Notes under the pieces: generated by a model
What the model was told of the DNA's origin: nothing
Seen by the model: the letters and a program-made list of their open reading frames with translations, nothing else
Database searches by the model: none
Part shown: one piece after another, positions 1 to 8,869 of the stretch
How positions within the stretch are numbered: position 1 is the stretch's first letter
How the letters are laid out: each line of letters opens with the position of its first letter
Source of the DNA: an uncultured Dehalococcoidia bacterium
Lineage (GTDB): Bacteria > Chloroflexota > Dehalococcoidia > Lucifugimonadales > UBA1123
Assembly: GCA_951812505.1 (NCBI GenBank)
Contig: CATOSI010000002.1
Location: 992,001-1,056,000 of the forward strand
Direction: 5' to 3'
Length of the DNA stretch: 64,000 nt
Translations under genes and position numbers: made by a program

Positions 1-557
1 CGATGGTGTCCATCTACAACGCCGAGGGCGAGATGGAGTCGGACGTGCGTCTGATTTCATCGGCTGAGATCGAAGTTATGCTCGATGCCGCTATGGTGAG
101 CGAGTTGGGCGGCGATCTTGACGGCGGCGCGGTCGCGATTCAGGCGAATGCGCTCGGTGGCATCATGCTCCAGCTCCTGGACGATGATAGCGGCGAGTGG
201 AACAGCATCCCATCCAGCTTCATGGTGAACTCGGATGGCAGCGTTACTGTAAGCGGAATGACGCGGCGCTTCAGCCACATCGCGCTGAATGTGTACCCGG
301 ACGTAGTGGAGCAGGCGAGGATGCAGGTGAGCGCGGCTCTCGGCACCCCGACCGCGACACCGATTCCGCCGACGGCTACCCCGGCTCCGCCGACAGCCAC
401 GCCAGTACCGCCGACACCGATTCCGCCGACACCGGTGCCTCCGCCTCCGACGGGCGATGCTTCAGTGCCGTTCCTGATGCTGCTGGTGATGGCCGTTGCG
501 GCCTCGATGCTGGCGCTGGTCGGTACGAAGGTCATCATGGCGCGCGTAAGGCACTAG
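1..557 (+). CDS. C-terminal part of a cell-surface protein (5' end outside window)
   Basis: The reading frame is open to the left edge, so the first in-frame ATG (base 3) is probably internal and the gene starts upstream. The visible 184 residues contain a globular part of about 110 residues, then a Pro/Thr/Ala-rich spacer (about residues 114-150, repeats of the TPTATP/PPTP type), one hydrophobic segment (about 154-176) and a short basic tail (VIMARVRH). This layout is typical of secreted proteins held by a C-terminal membrane anchor in Chloroflexota and actinobacteria. The spacer is low complexity and its DNA is GC-repetitive. The function of the extracellular part cannot be told from this fragment. 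A strong terminator follows. Confidence 0.7.
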   Translation, partial: MVSIYNAEGEMESDVRLISSAEIEVMLDAAMVSELGGDLDGGAVAIQANALGGIMLQLLDDDSGEWNSIPSSFMVNSDGSVTVSGMTRRFSHIALNVYPDVVEQARMQVSAALGTPTATPIPPTATPAPPTATPVPPTPIPPTPVPPPPTGDASVPFLMLLVMAVAASMLALVGTKVIMARVRH

Positions 558-586
558 ACATTCGATAGAAACTCCTTAGTGAATCA

Positions 587-620
587 GGGCTGCTCCCATA
601 TATGGGAGCAGCCCTTTTCT
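587..620 (+). terminator. Rho-independent terminator
   Basis: A perfect 14-bp inverted repeat (arms 587-600 and 601-614, GC-rich at the base) is followed directly by TTTT. It lies 30 bases after the stop of the surface protein gene and separates it from the next gene. Confidence 0.85.
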
Positions 621-670
621 GTTTTGGGTAAATCATTTATAGTCTGTGAACGGAAAGGGGTGAGCGCTCA

Positions 671-1540
671 ATGACAAAGAAAATTGTAGTAGGCGTTTCG
701 ACGCTGCTGGCGTTTATGGCTCTGTTGGGGGTTGTTTCCGCTCAGCAGGCCGGCCAGTCTCTGATCGTCGAACGAAGCGAGGACCGTCTGTCGGCGACCG
801 CAACCTGGACTCCGAGCCAGGGAGCTGAGCATCAATTCTTTATCTATTTCGGAAAGTTGCTGCTGGGAGAGGAGGATGTGTACGGACTCGGGCTTCAATT
901 CGACACTTACGATGAGTTCGAGTTGACCGGGGAGGAAGACAGCCTGGACATGAGCGGACTCGACCCGAGACGAGAGTACATTTACGCGGTGGCGAAAGCC
1001 GACAGGGACAGCGACGGCAAGTGGATGTGGAGCGATTGGTCTATCGTCGGGAATATCCTGCCCCCGCCCGGCTCGGCCGCGATGGACAGGGAGGCGCTGG
1101 TAGCTCTCTATAACGCTACGGACGGAGCTAACTGGAGGGAAAACGCCAACTGGTCGAGCGATGCCCCGATGGGCGAGTGGTACGGGGTAGAGACAGACTC
1201 CGACGGGCGCGTGGTTGAAGTGAGTCTCTGGGTGAACAACCTGAATGGAGAGTTGCCTTCGGAATTGGGTAATCTTGCTCGTCTGGAACGATTGAACCTT
1301 CCGTTGAACAGCCTGGGTGGGGAGATACCGTCCGAGTTGGGCAGTCTTTCCAGCCTGGAAGAACTAATTCTCATCGGCAATCCGCTCACCGGGGAAATCC
1401 CGGTCGAGTTGGGCGGTCTCCTGAACCTGGAAAAGCTCTACCTTTCGGTCGGCAGCCAGTTTACCGGGTGTATCCCCAGCGCCCTGGAGAATGTAGCCGT
1501 CAACGACCTTGCGGAACTCGGAATATCGTTCTGCGACTGA
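671..1540 (+). CDS. Secreted leucine-rich-repeat protein
   Basis: 289 residues. A signal peptide (KK, hydrophobic core, VVSA at about residue 25) is followed by a fibronectin-III-like stretch (about 30-130, with the WSDWS motif) and then plant-type LRRs: after the DALVALYNATDG-like entry motif there are about three 24-residue repeats of LxxLxxLxLxxNxLxGxIPxELG (about residues 190-275), ending in a Cys-containing cap (GCIPSAL ... SFCD). Such proteins are exported and usually bind other proteins or glycans; the ligand is unknown. The start ATG has a GGAAAGGGG ribosome binding site. The next gene starts almost immediately downstream, but an operon with riboflavin genes is probably fortuitous. 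Confidence 0.8.
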   Translation: MTKKIVVGVSTLLAFMALLGVVSAQQAGQSLIVERSEDRLSATATWTPSQGAEHQFFIYFGKLLLGEEDVYGLGLQFDTYDEFELTGEEDSLDMSGLDPRREYIYAVAKADRDSDGKWMWSDWSIVGNILPPPGSAAMDREALVALYNATDGANWRENANWSSDAPMGEWYGVETDSDGRVVEVSLWVNNLNGELPSELGNLARLERLNLPLNSLGGEIPSELGSLSSLEELILIGNPLTGEIPVELGGLLNLEKLYLSVGSQFTGCIPSALENVAVNDLAELGISFCD

Positions 1541-1547
1541 TTGGACA

Positions 1548-2642
1548 TTGGGGCGAGAATTCATAGAAAGAGCTCTGGAACTGGCTTGGGCCTCGGTGGG
1601 GGAGACGAATCCGAATCCGCCGGTGGGGGCTGTTGTCGCGCGGGACGGGCGAATTGTGGGGGAGGGGAGGACGCAGCCCGCGGGACAGGCGCACGCTGAG
1701 GTTGTCGCGCTCCGACATGCGGGTGAACTCGCTCGGGGCGCGACTCTTTATGTCACGCTGGAGCCCTGCTCGCACTACGGTCGGACGCCGCCGTGTACGG
1801 ACGCGATTATCGCGGCGGGGGTGGTGGAGGTCCATGCTTCTATTGTGGACCCGAATCCGCAGGTCGCGGGTCGGGGACTGGAGTTGCTGCGAGAGGCGGG
1901 TATAGCGGTCATGGTTGGCGAAGGCCGGGAGGAGGCGGAGGAACTTGCCGCGCCACACGCTATGTTCATCACCACCGGAATGCCTCTGGTCACGCTGAAG
2001 TTCGCGATGAGCCTGGACGGGAAGATTGCGACGCGCACCGGCGACTCGAAATGGATCACATGCGAGGAGTCGCGGCGGTATGTACACAGGCTCAGGGCGC
2101 GGAGCGACGCGATAGTGGTCGGAATAGGGACCGCGCTGGCCGACGATCCCCAGCTTACCGTGCGAGACGAGAATGACCAGCCACTTCCAAGACAGCCTCT
2201 GCGGGTGGTGGTGGACAGCCGAGGGAATCTACGACCGGACGCGGCGATGCTGGGTCAGCCGGGCAAGACGCTTGTGGCGGTGTCGGAGACATCCGAGAGT
2301 AGGCGCGACGCGCTGGAATCGGCGGGCGCGGAAGTCTTCTTCGCTCCCACGGGCAACGGGCGCGTGGACCTGAGGGCGCTGTTGACCGAGTTGGGGCGGC
2401 GCGAAGTGACGAGCGTCTTCGTGGAAGGAGGCGGTGCGCTTGCAGGCTCGCTCTTCGACGCGCGACTGGTGCATCGGGTGGTGGCGTTCGTTGCGCCGGT
2501 GATCATCGGCGGGGACCGGGCTCTCTCTCCGATTGGCGGCCAGGGCGCGACCCTGATGTCGGACGCTATACGTCTGAACGGGGTGAGGATCGAGCGGTTC
2601 GGCGCTGACGTGGCGGTCATCGGTCGCTGCGATTTTGTCTGA
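1548..2642 (+). CDS. ribD: Bifunctional riboflavin biosynthesis protein RibD (deaminase/reductase)
   Basis: Catalyses the second and third steps of riboflavin synthesis from GTP. The N-terminal deaminase domain shows TNPNPPVGAVV, HAEVVAL (zinc His and catalytic Glu) and PCSHYGRTPPC (zinc Cys pair). The C-terminal reductase domain begins near FAMSLDGKIATRTGDSKWI and contains VEGGG. The start is uncertain: the frame is open to a TTG at 1509 that would overlap the LRR gene by 32 bases, whereas the TTG at 1548 gives 364 residues, the usual family length; neither has a good ribosome binding site. It heads a colinear ribD-ribE-ribBA-ribH set. I see no FMN riboswitch upstream. Confidence 0.9.
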   Translation: MGREFIERALELAWASVGETNPNPPVGAVVARDGRIVGEGRTQPAGQAHAEVVALRHAGELARGATLYVTLEPCSHYGRTPPCTDAIIAAGVVEVHASIVDPNPQVAGRGLELLREAGIAVMVGEGREEAEELAAPHAMFITTGMPLVTLKFAMSLDGKIATRTGDSKWITCEESRRYVHRLRARSDAIVVGIGTALADDPQLTVRDENDQPLPRQPLRVVVDSRGNLRPDAAMLGQPGKTLVAVSETSESRRDALESAGAEVFFAPTGNGRVDLRALLTELGRREVTSVFVEGGGALAGSLFDARLVHRVVAFVAPVIIGGDRALSPIGGQGATLMSDAIRLNGVRIERFGADVAVIGRCDFV

Positions 2643-2666
2643 AATCAGGATTTGCAGGATATGGGT

Positions 2667-2735
2667 GTGGATTCCCGCCTTCGGCGGGAGTGACGGTAGT
2701 TGTGCAAAGGTCTCCGAAAGCGGGAATGACGGTGA
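2667..2735. repeat. REP-like palindromic repeat with a partial second copy
   Basis: The core ATTCCCGCCTTCGGCGGGAG (2671-2690) followed by TGACGG forms a small GC-rich hairpin. A partial second copy (CGAAAGCGGGAATGACGG) follows at about 2715-2732. Related palindromes occur at 48761-48792 and 56824-56850. It fills most of the ribD-ribE gap. Confidence 0.65.
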
Positions 2736-2801
2736 GTGCGGTATTCACAATTCCCCCGCGGTTCGCTAATATCTTTGTCAGCCGTTCAGAGGGAGTTACA
2801 G

Positions 2802-3389
2802 ATGTTTACCGGGATTGTCGAGGAAGTGGGTAGAGTGGTGGAGGTGTCCGAGACCGGGCTGGGTATCCGCGCGTCGGTCGTCATGGAAGACATCGGGGTT
2901 TCGGACAGTATCAACGTGAACGGCGCGTGCCTGACTGTCACCCGAATCGAGGGCGACGCATTCTGGGTGGATACCGTTCCCGAGACCCGGCGCAGGACGA
3001 ATCTCGGTGGTCTGAGCGCGGGTTCTCCGGTCAACTTGGAACGTCCGCTGAGGGCGGATGGACGATTCGGTGGCCACGTAGTGCAGGGGCACGTTGACGG
3101 CACCGGCTCGGTGCTCTCCATCACCCCGGAGGGCAACTCTCATCTCTTCGAATTCCAGGCTCCGGACGGCGTGATGCGCTGTATCGTGGAGAAGGGATTC
3201 ATAGCTGTGGACGGGGTGAGTCTAACAGTTGTAAACTGTACAAATCACACATTCGTCGTGGCCATCATCCCCTATACTCTCGAGCACACTCTGTTTGCGA
3301 GTTTGAAAGTCGGTGACGCCGTGAATCTGGAAGCGGATATCATGGCGAAATACGTTCTGAAGGGTAGTGAGCTTACCGCGCATGAGTGA
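2802..3389 (+). CDS. ribE: Riboflavin synthase, alpha subunit
   Basis: Dismutates two 6,7-dimethyl-8-ribityllumazine molecules to riboflavin and the pyrimidinedione. The canonical N-terminus MFTGIVEEVG fixes the start at 2802, preceded by AGAGGGA at the right distance; the frame is open further up but that part is not family-like. Two lumazine-binding repeats are visible, each with a GxGI/VNGxCLTV-type core (NVNGACLTV and AVDGVSLTV), with GGHVVQGHVDG at the join. 195 residues, the normal length of about 200. It is followed by ribBA after 54 bases. Confidence 0.95.
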   Translation: MFTGIVEEVGRVVEVSETGLGIRASVVMEDIGVSDSINVNGACLTVTRIEGDAFWVDTVPETRRRTNLGGLSAGSPVNLERPLRADGRFGGHVVQGHVDGTGSVLSITPEGNSHLFEFQAPDGVMRCIVEKGFIAVDGVSLTVVNCTNHTFVVAIIPYTLEHTLFASLKVGDAVNLEADIMAKYVLKGSELTAHE

Positions 3390-3443
3390 AAAAAGATCGA
3401 TATGTGAGTTGGACAGCCCTTTTCTGACCGCAAGGATCCTGCA

Positions 3444-4661
3444 ATGAGCATTGCTACAGTCGAAGAAGCGATTGCCGATATAAGAGCGGGTAAGATGGTC
3501 ATCATCGTGGATGATGAGGATCGCGAAAATGAGGGCGACCTCGCCATGGCGGCGGAGAAGATCACCCCGGAGGCCATTAACTTCATGGCGATGCATGGAC
3601 GCGGCCTGATCTGCGTTCCCATGCTCGGGAAACGGCTAGAAGAGCTCAGGCTGCCGATGATGACGCAGGACAATACGGCGAGGCTGGGTACGGCGTTTAC
3701 AGTCTCGGTGGACGTTCTGAAGGGCGCTACGACCGGCATATCGGCATACGACAGGGCGGCAACCATCAAGGCGCTGATAGATCCAGACACACTTCCCGAA
3801 GACCTGGGCAGACCGGGGCATATATTTCCGCTGAGGTACATGGAAGGCGGGGTGCTCAAGCGGGCAGGGCAGACCGAGGCATCGGTTGACCTGACGCGGT
3901 TCGCAGGGCTGTACCCGGCGGCGGTAATATGCGAGGTAATGGCAGAAGACGGGACGATGGCGCGAATGCCCGCGCTCACCGAATTCTCGCGCACTCACGG
4001 CGTGAAGATCGTTACGGTCGCGGACATAATCACATATCGCAGGGAACACGAGAAGCTGATAGAGCGAGTCGCAGAGGCCCGGGTGCCTACCAGGAACGGC
4101 GAGTTCATTGCGGTCTCATACAGGAGCATGGTGGACCCGAACGAGCACATCGCCCTCGTAAAAGGCGACCTGCAATCTGACAAGCCCGTACTGGTCAGAG
4201 TGCATTCGGAGTGCCTGACCGGGGACGTGTTCGGAAGCATACGCTGCGACTGCGGCGGCCAGATGGAACTTGCTCTGCAGGCAATCGAAAAGGAAGGCAC
4301 GGGTATATTTCTGTATATGCGCCAGGAGGGGCGCGGCATAGGCATTCACAATAAGCTGAAGGCTTATGCTCTCCAGGACGACGGTATGGATACAGTGGAT
4401 GCGAATATCGCGCTGGGCTTCGCGCCCGACCCCAGGCAGTATGGCGTCGGGGCGCAGATACTGATAGATCTGGGTGTGAGGAAGATGCGCCTGCTGACCA
4501 ATAACCCGCAGAAGCGCGTAGGCCTGGAAGGGTTCGGGCTGGAGATAGTCGGACAGGAACCTATCATAGCGAACGTAACTCCTGAGAACCGGCGCTACCT
4601 GGAGACCAAGCGTACGAGGATGGGGCATATGCTTGATCCAATGCCGGAGGCCGCCGAGTGA
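3444..4661 (+). CDS. ribBA: Bifunctional 3,4-dihydroxy-2-butanone-4-phosphate synthase / GTP cyclohydrolase II
   Basis: Supplies both precursors of riboflavin: DHBP from ribulose 5-phosphate and the pyrimidine from GTP. The N-terminal RibB domain (about 1-200) shows [11 protein letters not shown], the metal-binding acidic loop, and [10 protein letters not shown]. The C-terminal RibA domain (about 205-400) shows [13 protein letters not shown] and the zinc Cys set in SIRCDCGGQ, plus RQEGRGIG and LLTNNP. 405 residues, full length. The start ATG follows AAGGAT. Its stop overlaps the GTG start of ribH (GTGA), so the two are translationally coupled. Confidence 0.96.
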   Translation: MSIATVEEAIADIRAGKMVIIVDDEDRENEGDLAMAAEKITPEAINFMAMHGRGLICVPMLGKRLEELRLPMMTQDNTARLGTAFTVSVDVLKGATTGISAYDRAATIKALIDPDTLPEDLGRPGHIFPLRYMEGGVLKRAGQTEASVDLTRFAGLYPAAVICEVMAEDGTMARMPALTEFSRTHGVKIVTVADIITYRREHEKLIERVAEARVPTRNGEFIAVSYRSMVDPNEHIALVKGDLQSDKPVLVRVHSECLTGDVFGSIRCDCGGQMELALQAIEKEGTGIFLYMRQEGRGIGIHNKLKAYALQDDGMDTVDANIALGFAPDPRQYGVGAQILIDLGVRKMRLLTNNPQKRVGLEGFGLEIVGQEPIIANVTPENRRYLETKRTRMGHMLDPMPEAAE

Positions 4662-5131
4662 CGCGTGAGATAAGTGGTTCGCTGAATGGGGACGGCCTGC
4701 GCGTCGGCATAGTCGTCGCGGCATTCAACGATTTCATAACGTCCCGCCTTCTGGACGGCGCAAAGGCATCCCTGAGCAGCCACGGTGTTCGTGAAGAAGA
4801 CGTTACTGTGGTTACGGTGCCGGGATCGTTCGAGATTCCGATGGTGGCGAAGAAGCTGTCGGAGTCCGGCCAGTACGACGCCGTGATTTGCCTGGGGGCG
4901 GTCATTCGCGGCGAGACAGACCACTATCACCATGTCGCCGGGGAGGCGGCGAAGGGCATTGCCAACGCTTCCATATCGAGCGGGGTGCCGGTGATTTTCG
5001 GCGTGCTGACTACGGACACGGTGGAGCAGGCAATCAACCGAGCGGGCGGCAAGCAAGGCAACAACGGTTACAGCGCCGGTGTCGCCGCCGTGCAAATGGC
5101 GAACCTGGTACGCGACCTGGACGTAAACTAG
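4658..5131 (+). CDS. ribH: 6,7-dimethyl-8-ribityllumazine synthase
   Basis: Condenses the pyrimidine and DHBP to lumazine, the penultimate step; the enzyme usually forms pentamers or a 60-mer shell. The motifs [34 protein letters not shown] (with the catalytic His) and FGVLTTDT are all present. 157 residues, normal length. It starts at GTG 4658 inside the ribBA stop, with GGAGG eight bases upstream. It ends the riboflavin set and converges with the next gene, leaving only three bases between the stops. Confidence 0.96.
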   Translation: MTREISGSLNGDGLRVGIVVAAFNDFITSRLLDGAKASLSSHGVREEDVTVVTVPGSFEIPMVAKKLSESGQYDAVICLGAVIRGETDHYHHVAGEAAKGIANASISSGVPVIFGVLTTDTVEQAINRAGGKQGNNGYSAGVAAVQMANLVRDLDVN

Positions 5132-5134
5132 CAG

Positions 5135-5812
5135 TCAGATAGTGAATTCGTCGCCATCCGTGTATCTATGCCACGCACCGCCTCGATAGACTGTTATGTT
5201 TCCTGGGCCGAGCGCGGTCCATCCACCGGGGCCGCTGAGTACGCCGCAGCGCCCGTCCACGCCGAAGACCGCGTCGAGTTCGTCCGGGGCGGATGTGTCG
5301 AGTTCTCGCAGGGTGGAGTCGGAGTCTGATCGTTCGTGGTGGGGCAGTGTGGTGATTCCTTCCGCTATGCCCAGTGCGCGCCGCCACTCCCGAAAGCGCA
5401 TCCAGCTTCCCATTACCATCGCGCCCGCGCTCGATCCTGCCAGCACGGCTCCGCGATCCAGGGCGGCTTCTATTCTGGCAAGCAGCGTGGTTTCGGTGAG
5501 GGAATCGAGCAGGTGAGCCGGGTTTCCGCCGGTGAGATACATCAGGTCGGCTGAGTCAACCTCTGAGGCAAGACCAGGGTCCATTGCGTCATTCCTGTCG
5601 AGCGCCATGAGGGGGTGGGCGTCGGCGCCAAGCGTATTGAAGTGCCGCACACCATTCCGAGCGGCCAGGTCCGGTCTCTGGGACGCCGCGGCGGTCGGAA
5701 TTATCAGCGTGACCGGGGTCTGCTTACCGGTTGCGGCCAGTATAATCTCGTCCATGGCCTCGCAGCCTTCTCTGAACTCGTCTCCTCCTACCAGAGCAAT
5801 TCTGCCTGCCAT
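5135..5812 (-). CDS. Peptidase S51-like protein (cyanophycinase / class I glutamine amidotransferase-like fold)
   Basis: 225 residues. An IALVGGDEF start, YLTGGNPAHLL and the nucleophile elbow AGSSAGAMVMG (Ser in GxSAGA) place it in the S51 family (dipeptidase E, cyanophycinase). The HHERSDSDS region may carry the catalytic His. The substrate is unknown; cyanophycinases are longer and carry extra residues, so a small-peptide hydrolase is as likely. The start was set at the second Met (5812) because AAGGAG lies within the first codons of the longer frame, five bases before this ATG. It stands alone on the minus strand between plus-strand genes. Confidence 0.75.
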   Translation of the reverse strand: MAGRIALVGGDEFREGCEAMDEIILAATGKQTPVTLIIPTAAASQRPDLAARNGVRHFNTLGADAHPLMALDRNDAMDPGLASEVDSADLMYLTGGNPAHLLDSLTETTLLARIEAALDRGAVLAGSSAGAMVMGSWMRFREWRRALGIAEGITTLPHHERSDSDSTLRELDTSAPDELDAVFGVDGRCGVLSGPGGWTALGPGNITVYRGGAWHRYTDGDEFTI

Positions 5813-5962
5813 TTTCGTCTCCTTCATGTCATGTATCTATCGTGCATTGTAGCAGGGGCTGGCGGTTTCTAAGTGGTAGGAGAAGATGGGAGAAAGACGT
5901 TGTGCCGCGTTACGGATATCAATTAGGCTTTGCTGGCTCGCAGGTCGAAAATTGGAACTGAT

Positions 5963-7177
5963 ATGAATTTCCTAGGACACAGACCGGCGTCTCTGATTCT
6001 GCTTGCAGAGCGCGATTTCAGAAACTACTTCATCGCGGACGCGATGTTCGACTTTGCGGCCCAGCTTCGCCAGGTGGCTATGGGATGGGCGGCGCTTACG
6101 CTCACCAATTCGCAGTTCTGGGTAGGCCTGGTGATTGGGATACCCGGCCTTACGATGGTGCTGTTCGCCCCGCTTGCGGGGGTTGCGGTGGACCGCTACG
6201 ACAGACGCAATACGCTCGTTTGGGTGCGCCTGTCGTTTGTCGTCTTCGCACTTCCGCTCGGGGCACTGGCGCTGTTCGATTTGCTCGAGCTGTGGCATCT
6301 TTTGGCGGCGTCGCTGGCCGTGGGAGCGGTCCGGGCGTTCTCCTTTCCGGCGTTAAGGGCGTTCATCACTGACCTTGTCGGCAGGGAACGGGTGTTGACT
6401 GCCAATGCGCTTACCGGGTCATCCAGTTCGGCGGGAGAACTGGCGGGCCCAATAGTAGCCGGATTTCTTATCGCTTCGCTGGGCATAGGCTCGATATTTG
6501 CAGGCGTCGCCGTGGCGTTCGGGATGTGCGGGCTGCTGATACTCCGGGTGCGCTCTATTCCGATGCGGGAACGTTCGGACGAGTCTCTGGTCACACAGGT
6601 ACGGCAGGGGATACGCTACGTGGTCGAAACGCCCCCACTGCCCGCCCTGCTGGTCGTGACGCTCACTCAGCTACCAGCCGCGGCGGTTATACCGCTTCTG
6701 CCCACTTATGCCGACAATGTGCTGAATGTGGGAGCGTCGGGATACGGGATCATGTCTGGGGCGTTAGGCGCGGGCTTCCTGTTCGGCTCGTTAGCCACTA
6801 CGATGATCCTGGACTTTCCGAAGAAGGGGCTGGCGCTGATAGTCACCGCGCTGCTGTGGGATGTGGCTTCCATAGTCTTTGGGTTCTCTCGCTCGTATCC
6901 GCTGTCTCTCACGATGCTGTTCCTGATGGGAGTGGGCGGCGCCGTACACGTAATATTTCTGTTGACGCTCTTCCAGATTATCGCCCAGGAGCGGATGCTG
7001 GGACGTGTGATGAGTATCTATGGAGTGCTTACTGCATCGTTCCCGCTTGGACTGGTACTCGGAGGCTCGCTTGCTTCAGCGTTCGGAAACGAGCGGGCGA
7101 TTATCATCGGCGCTCTTGGCAGTACGCCCGTCATACTGCTCATCTACATGCTGTCGCCGGAACTGAGGAGAAGGTGA
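5963..7177 (+). CDS. MFS transporter, MFS_3 / enterobactin-exporter-like
   Basis: About 404 residues with roughly 12 hydrophobic segments, starting with the family-like FRNYFIADAMFDFAAQLRQV. The loop after TM2 reads GVAVDRYDRRNTL, the MFS motif A equivalent (GxxxDRxxRR). The family (EntS/MefA-like) exports drugs, siderophores or other small molecules by proton exchange; the substrate is unknown here. A TTG at 5930 would extend the frame by 11 residues, but the ATG at 5963 fits the family N-terminus better. An AT-rich gap with no visible gene follows (7178-7356). Confidence 0.85.
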   Translation: MNFLGHRPASLILLAERDFRNYFIADAMFDFAAQLRQVAMGWAALTLTNSQFWVGLVIGIPGLTMVLFAPLAGVAVDRYDRRNTLVWVRLSFVVFALPLGALALFDLLELWHLLAASLAVGAVRAFSFPALRAFITDLVGRERVLTANALTGSSSSAGELAGPIVAGFLIASLGIGSIFAGVAVAFGMCGLLILRVRSIPMRERSDESLVTQVRQGIRYVVETPPLPALLVVTLTQLPAAAVIPLLPTYADNVLNVGASGYGIMSGALGAGFLFGSLATTMILDFPKKGLALIVTALLWDVASIVFGFSRSYPLSLTMLFLMGVGGAVHVIFLLTLFQIIAQERMLGRVMSIYGVLTASFPLGLVLGGSLASAFGNERAIIIGALGSTPVILLIYMLSPELRRR

Positions 7178-7356
7178 GTTTGGCGAGCAGCGAAGTATGA
7201 GTAGGGATAATTGGGCAGATTAAAATTTTTCTATATACTATAAGTAGGTTAAGAAATCAGCAATCAATGACCTAAATTCACTAAGCGCAGACGGCGTATA
7301 GGGATTAATATAGAAATCGCAGGGCAGCAATAAAATATCCTTAGCGAGGATGTGAA

Positions 7357-8109
7357 TTGAACAGAGAGTTCGACAATGCCCGCACTCAGGTCTTGGTGGG
7401 CGATAAACCTGAAACACCCGGAGTGGCGTCTCTTTCCAGCGAGACGGCGCCCGGGGAAGGACTTAAGATGTCCGTCGCTGCCCCCCATTCCGTCTCTCAG
7501 GTTTCGATTCCGGACGCGGCTGAGTCGCGGGCCGCTTCATCCCCTTTCATCATCAGGCCGTCGCTGGGTATGGTGCTTCAGTTGGGGCTCATGGTCGTGT
7601 CTTCCATCGGGCTTGCCTTACTTCTCATCAAGTTCGCATCTCAACTCGAGTCTCTGGGCAATTGGGGTTACCTGGGAGTCGCTGCGGTGGAGTTCGGCAA
7701 CAGCGCGATGCTGGCAATTCCCACTCCATCCTATGCTTATACATTTGCTATGGGGTCAATACTCAACCCATTTGTCGTCGGTGTCATCGGCGGTACGTTC
7801 GCGATGCTGGGCGAACTGATAGGCTACTACCTCGGATGCAGGGGCAGCGCGATTCTGCCTCAGAGTCCGCGTGTTGAGCGGTTCAAGTCTTGGACCGGCA
7901 GATGGGGTTCGGTCGTTCTGTTCTGGTTCGCTATCCTGCCCGTGCCATTCGACATAGCGGGCATCTGGGCGGGAGCTGCGCACTATCCTCTTATCCGATT
8001 CATTCCGGTTGTAGCTCTGGGTAAGACAATCAAGATAACGATGATTGCATTGGCCGGTTACTTCGGAATGGATGCTCTGGCGAACTTGGCGATGGGTTTT
8101 GGCCTGTAG
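7357..8109 (+). CDS. VTT-domain (DedA/SNARE-associated-like) membrane protein
   Basis: 250 residues. After a polar N-terminal tail of about 65 residues there are about five membrane segments. The central part (NWGYLGVAAVEFGNSAMLAIPTP, then GELIGYYLGCRGS and FWFAILPVPFDIAGIWAGAAHY) matches the VTT domain with its reentrant loops and the conserved G-x-x-x-(V/P)xxP turn. Bacterial relatives act in lipid scrambling or membrane homeostasis. The TTG start at 7357 is supported by AGCGAGGA seven bases upstream. It stands as a single gene; the long charged N-terminus is unusual for the family. Confidence 0.75.
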   Translation: MNREFDNARTQVLVGDKPETPGVASLSSETAPGEGLKMSVAAPHSVSQVSIPDAAESRAASSPFIIRPSLGMVLQLGLMVVSSIGLALLLIKFASQLESLGNWGYLGVAAVEFGNSAMLAIPTPSYAYTFAMGSILNPFVVGVIGGTFAMLGELIGYYLGCRGSAILPQSPRVERFKSWTGRWGSVVLFWFAILPVPFDIAGIWAGAAHYPLIRFIPVVALGKTIKITMIALAGYFGMDALANLAMGFGL

Positions 8110-8248
8110 CGGCCATAAGCCGTCCGTGGAGCTAAAAGTAGAGCGTTGGAGATGAATGTCACGCTTTACTTGGATCAACGGGTTCGTATAGCATTTAGGC
8201 CATGTTGTCCCATGCACTCTTCCTACTTGTATGAATAAGGGTTATGTA

Positions 8249-8863
8249 GTGTCCGATTACGAACTACTTGTGAGCCAAATCTCCAACTGCACCAAATGCG
8301 CACTGTCCCAGGGACGCACCCATGCGGTGCCGGGGTCGGGGTCGCTGGATGCGGACATCATGTTCATTGGGGAAGGGCCCGGCTTTCACGAGGACAGGCA
8401 AGGTATTCCATTCGTGGGCCAGGCGGGCAACCTGCTGAACCATATGCTGTCGGTAATCGGATTATCGCGCGAGGACGTTTACATCACTAACATGGTGAAG
8501 TGCCGGCCTCCGGACAACCGGGACCCGTTTCCGGGTGAACTCGAAGCCTGCGCTCCCTATCTTGACGAGCAGCTCGAACTCATTGATCCCAAGGTGATAG
8601 TTACGCTGGGACGATTCTCCTTCACGAAATTCTTTCCCGGAGAGTCAATCGGCAGGTCCAGGGGCAAACCCAGAAAGTGGAGGGACTACATGGTATTCCC
8701 AATGTACCATCCCGCCGCGGCGCTGCACAATCCGGGCCTGAGGCCGGTTCTGGAAAGTGATTTCAGCGCTCTGCCCGATCTCATCAGGCAGGTAATCGAG
8801 CGGCAGACAGGCGAGTCTGAGCCGGAGGAGAAGCCGGCGCAGCAACTGAGCATGTTTGAATAG
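8249..8863 (+). CDS. udg: Type 4 uracil-DNA glycosylase (4Fe-4S)
   Basis: Removes uracil from deaminated DNA. The iron-sulfur ligands are visible: NCTKC, then VKCRPPDN and ELEACAPYL (four Cys). The active-site motif GEGPGFHEDRQGIPFVGQAG and the second motif HPAAAL near the C-terminus are those of family 4. I chose GTG 8249 (204 residues) because AAGGG lies seven bases upstream and because the product then begins like its relatives; ATG 8231 is the alternative. RNase J follows directly, so the two are probably cotranscribed. An EndoQ-like deaminated-base nuclease is encoded at 42087-43364. Confidence 0.9.
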   Translation: MSDYELLVSQISNCTKCALSQGRTHAVPGSGSLDADIMFIGEGPGFHEDRQGIPFVGQAGNLLNHMLSVIGLSREDVYITNMVKCRPPDNRDPFPGELEACAPYLDEQLELIDPKVIVTLGRFSFTKFFPGESIGRSRGKPRKWRDYMVFPMYHPAAALHNPGLRPVLESDFSALPDLIRQVIERQTGESEPEEKPAQQLSMFE

Positions 8864-8869
8864 TTGCCG

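Noticed and set aside
344-454. Tandem repeat that could be read as a short CRISPR-like array
   Set aside because: It is a coding Pro/Thr/Ala spacer with no constant repeat/spacer alternation.
2643-2801. Possible FMN riboswitch before ribE or ribD
   Set aside because: The conserved RFN blocks are absent; the gap is filled by REP-like palindromes.
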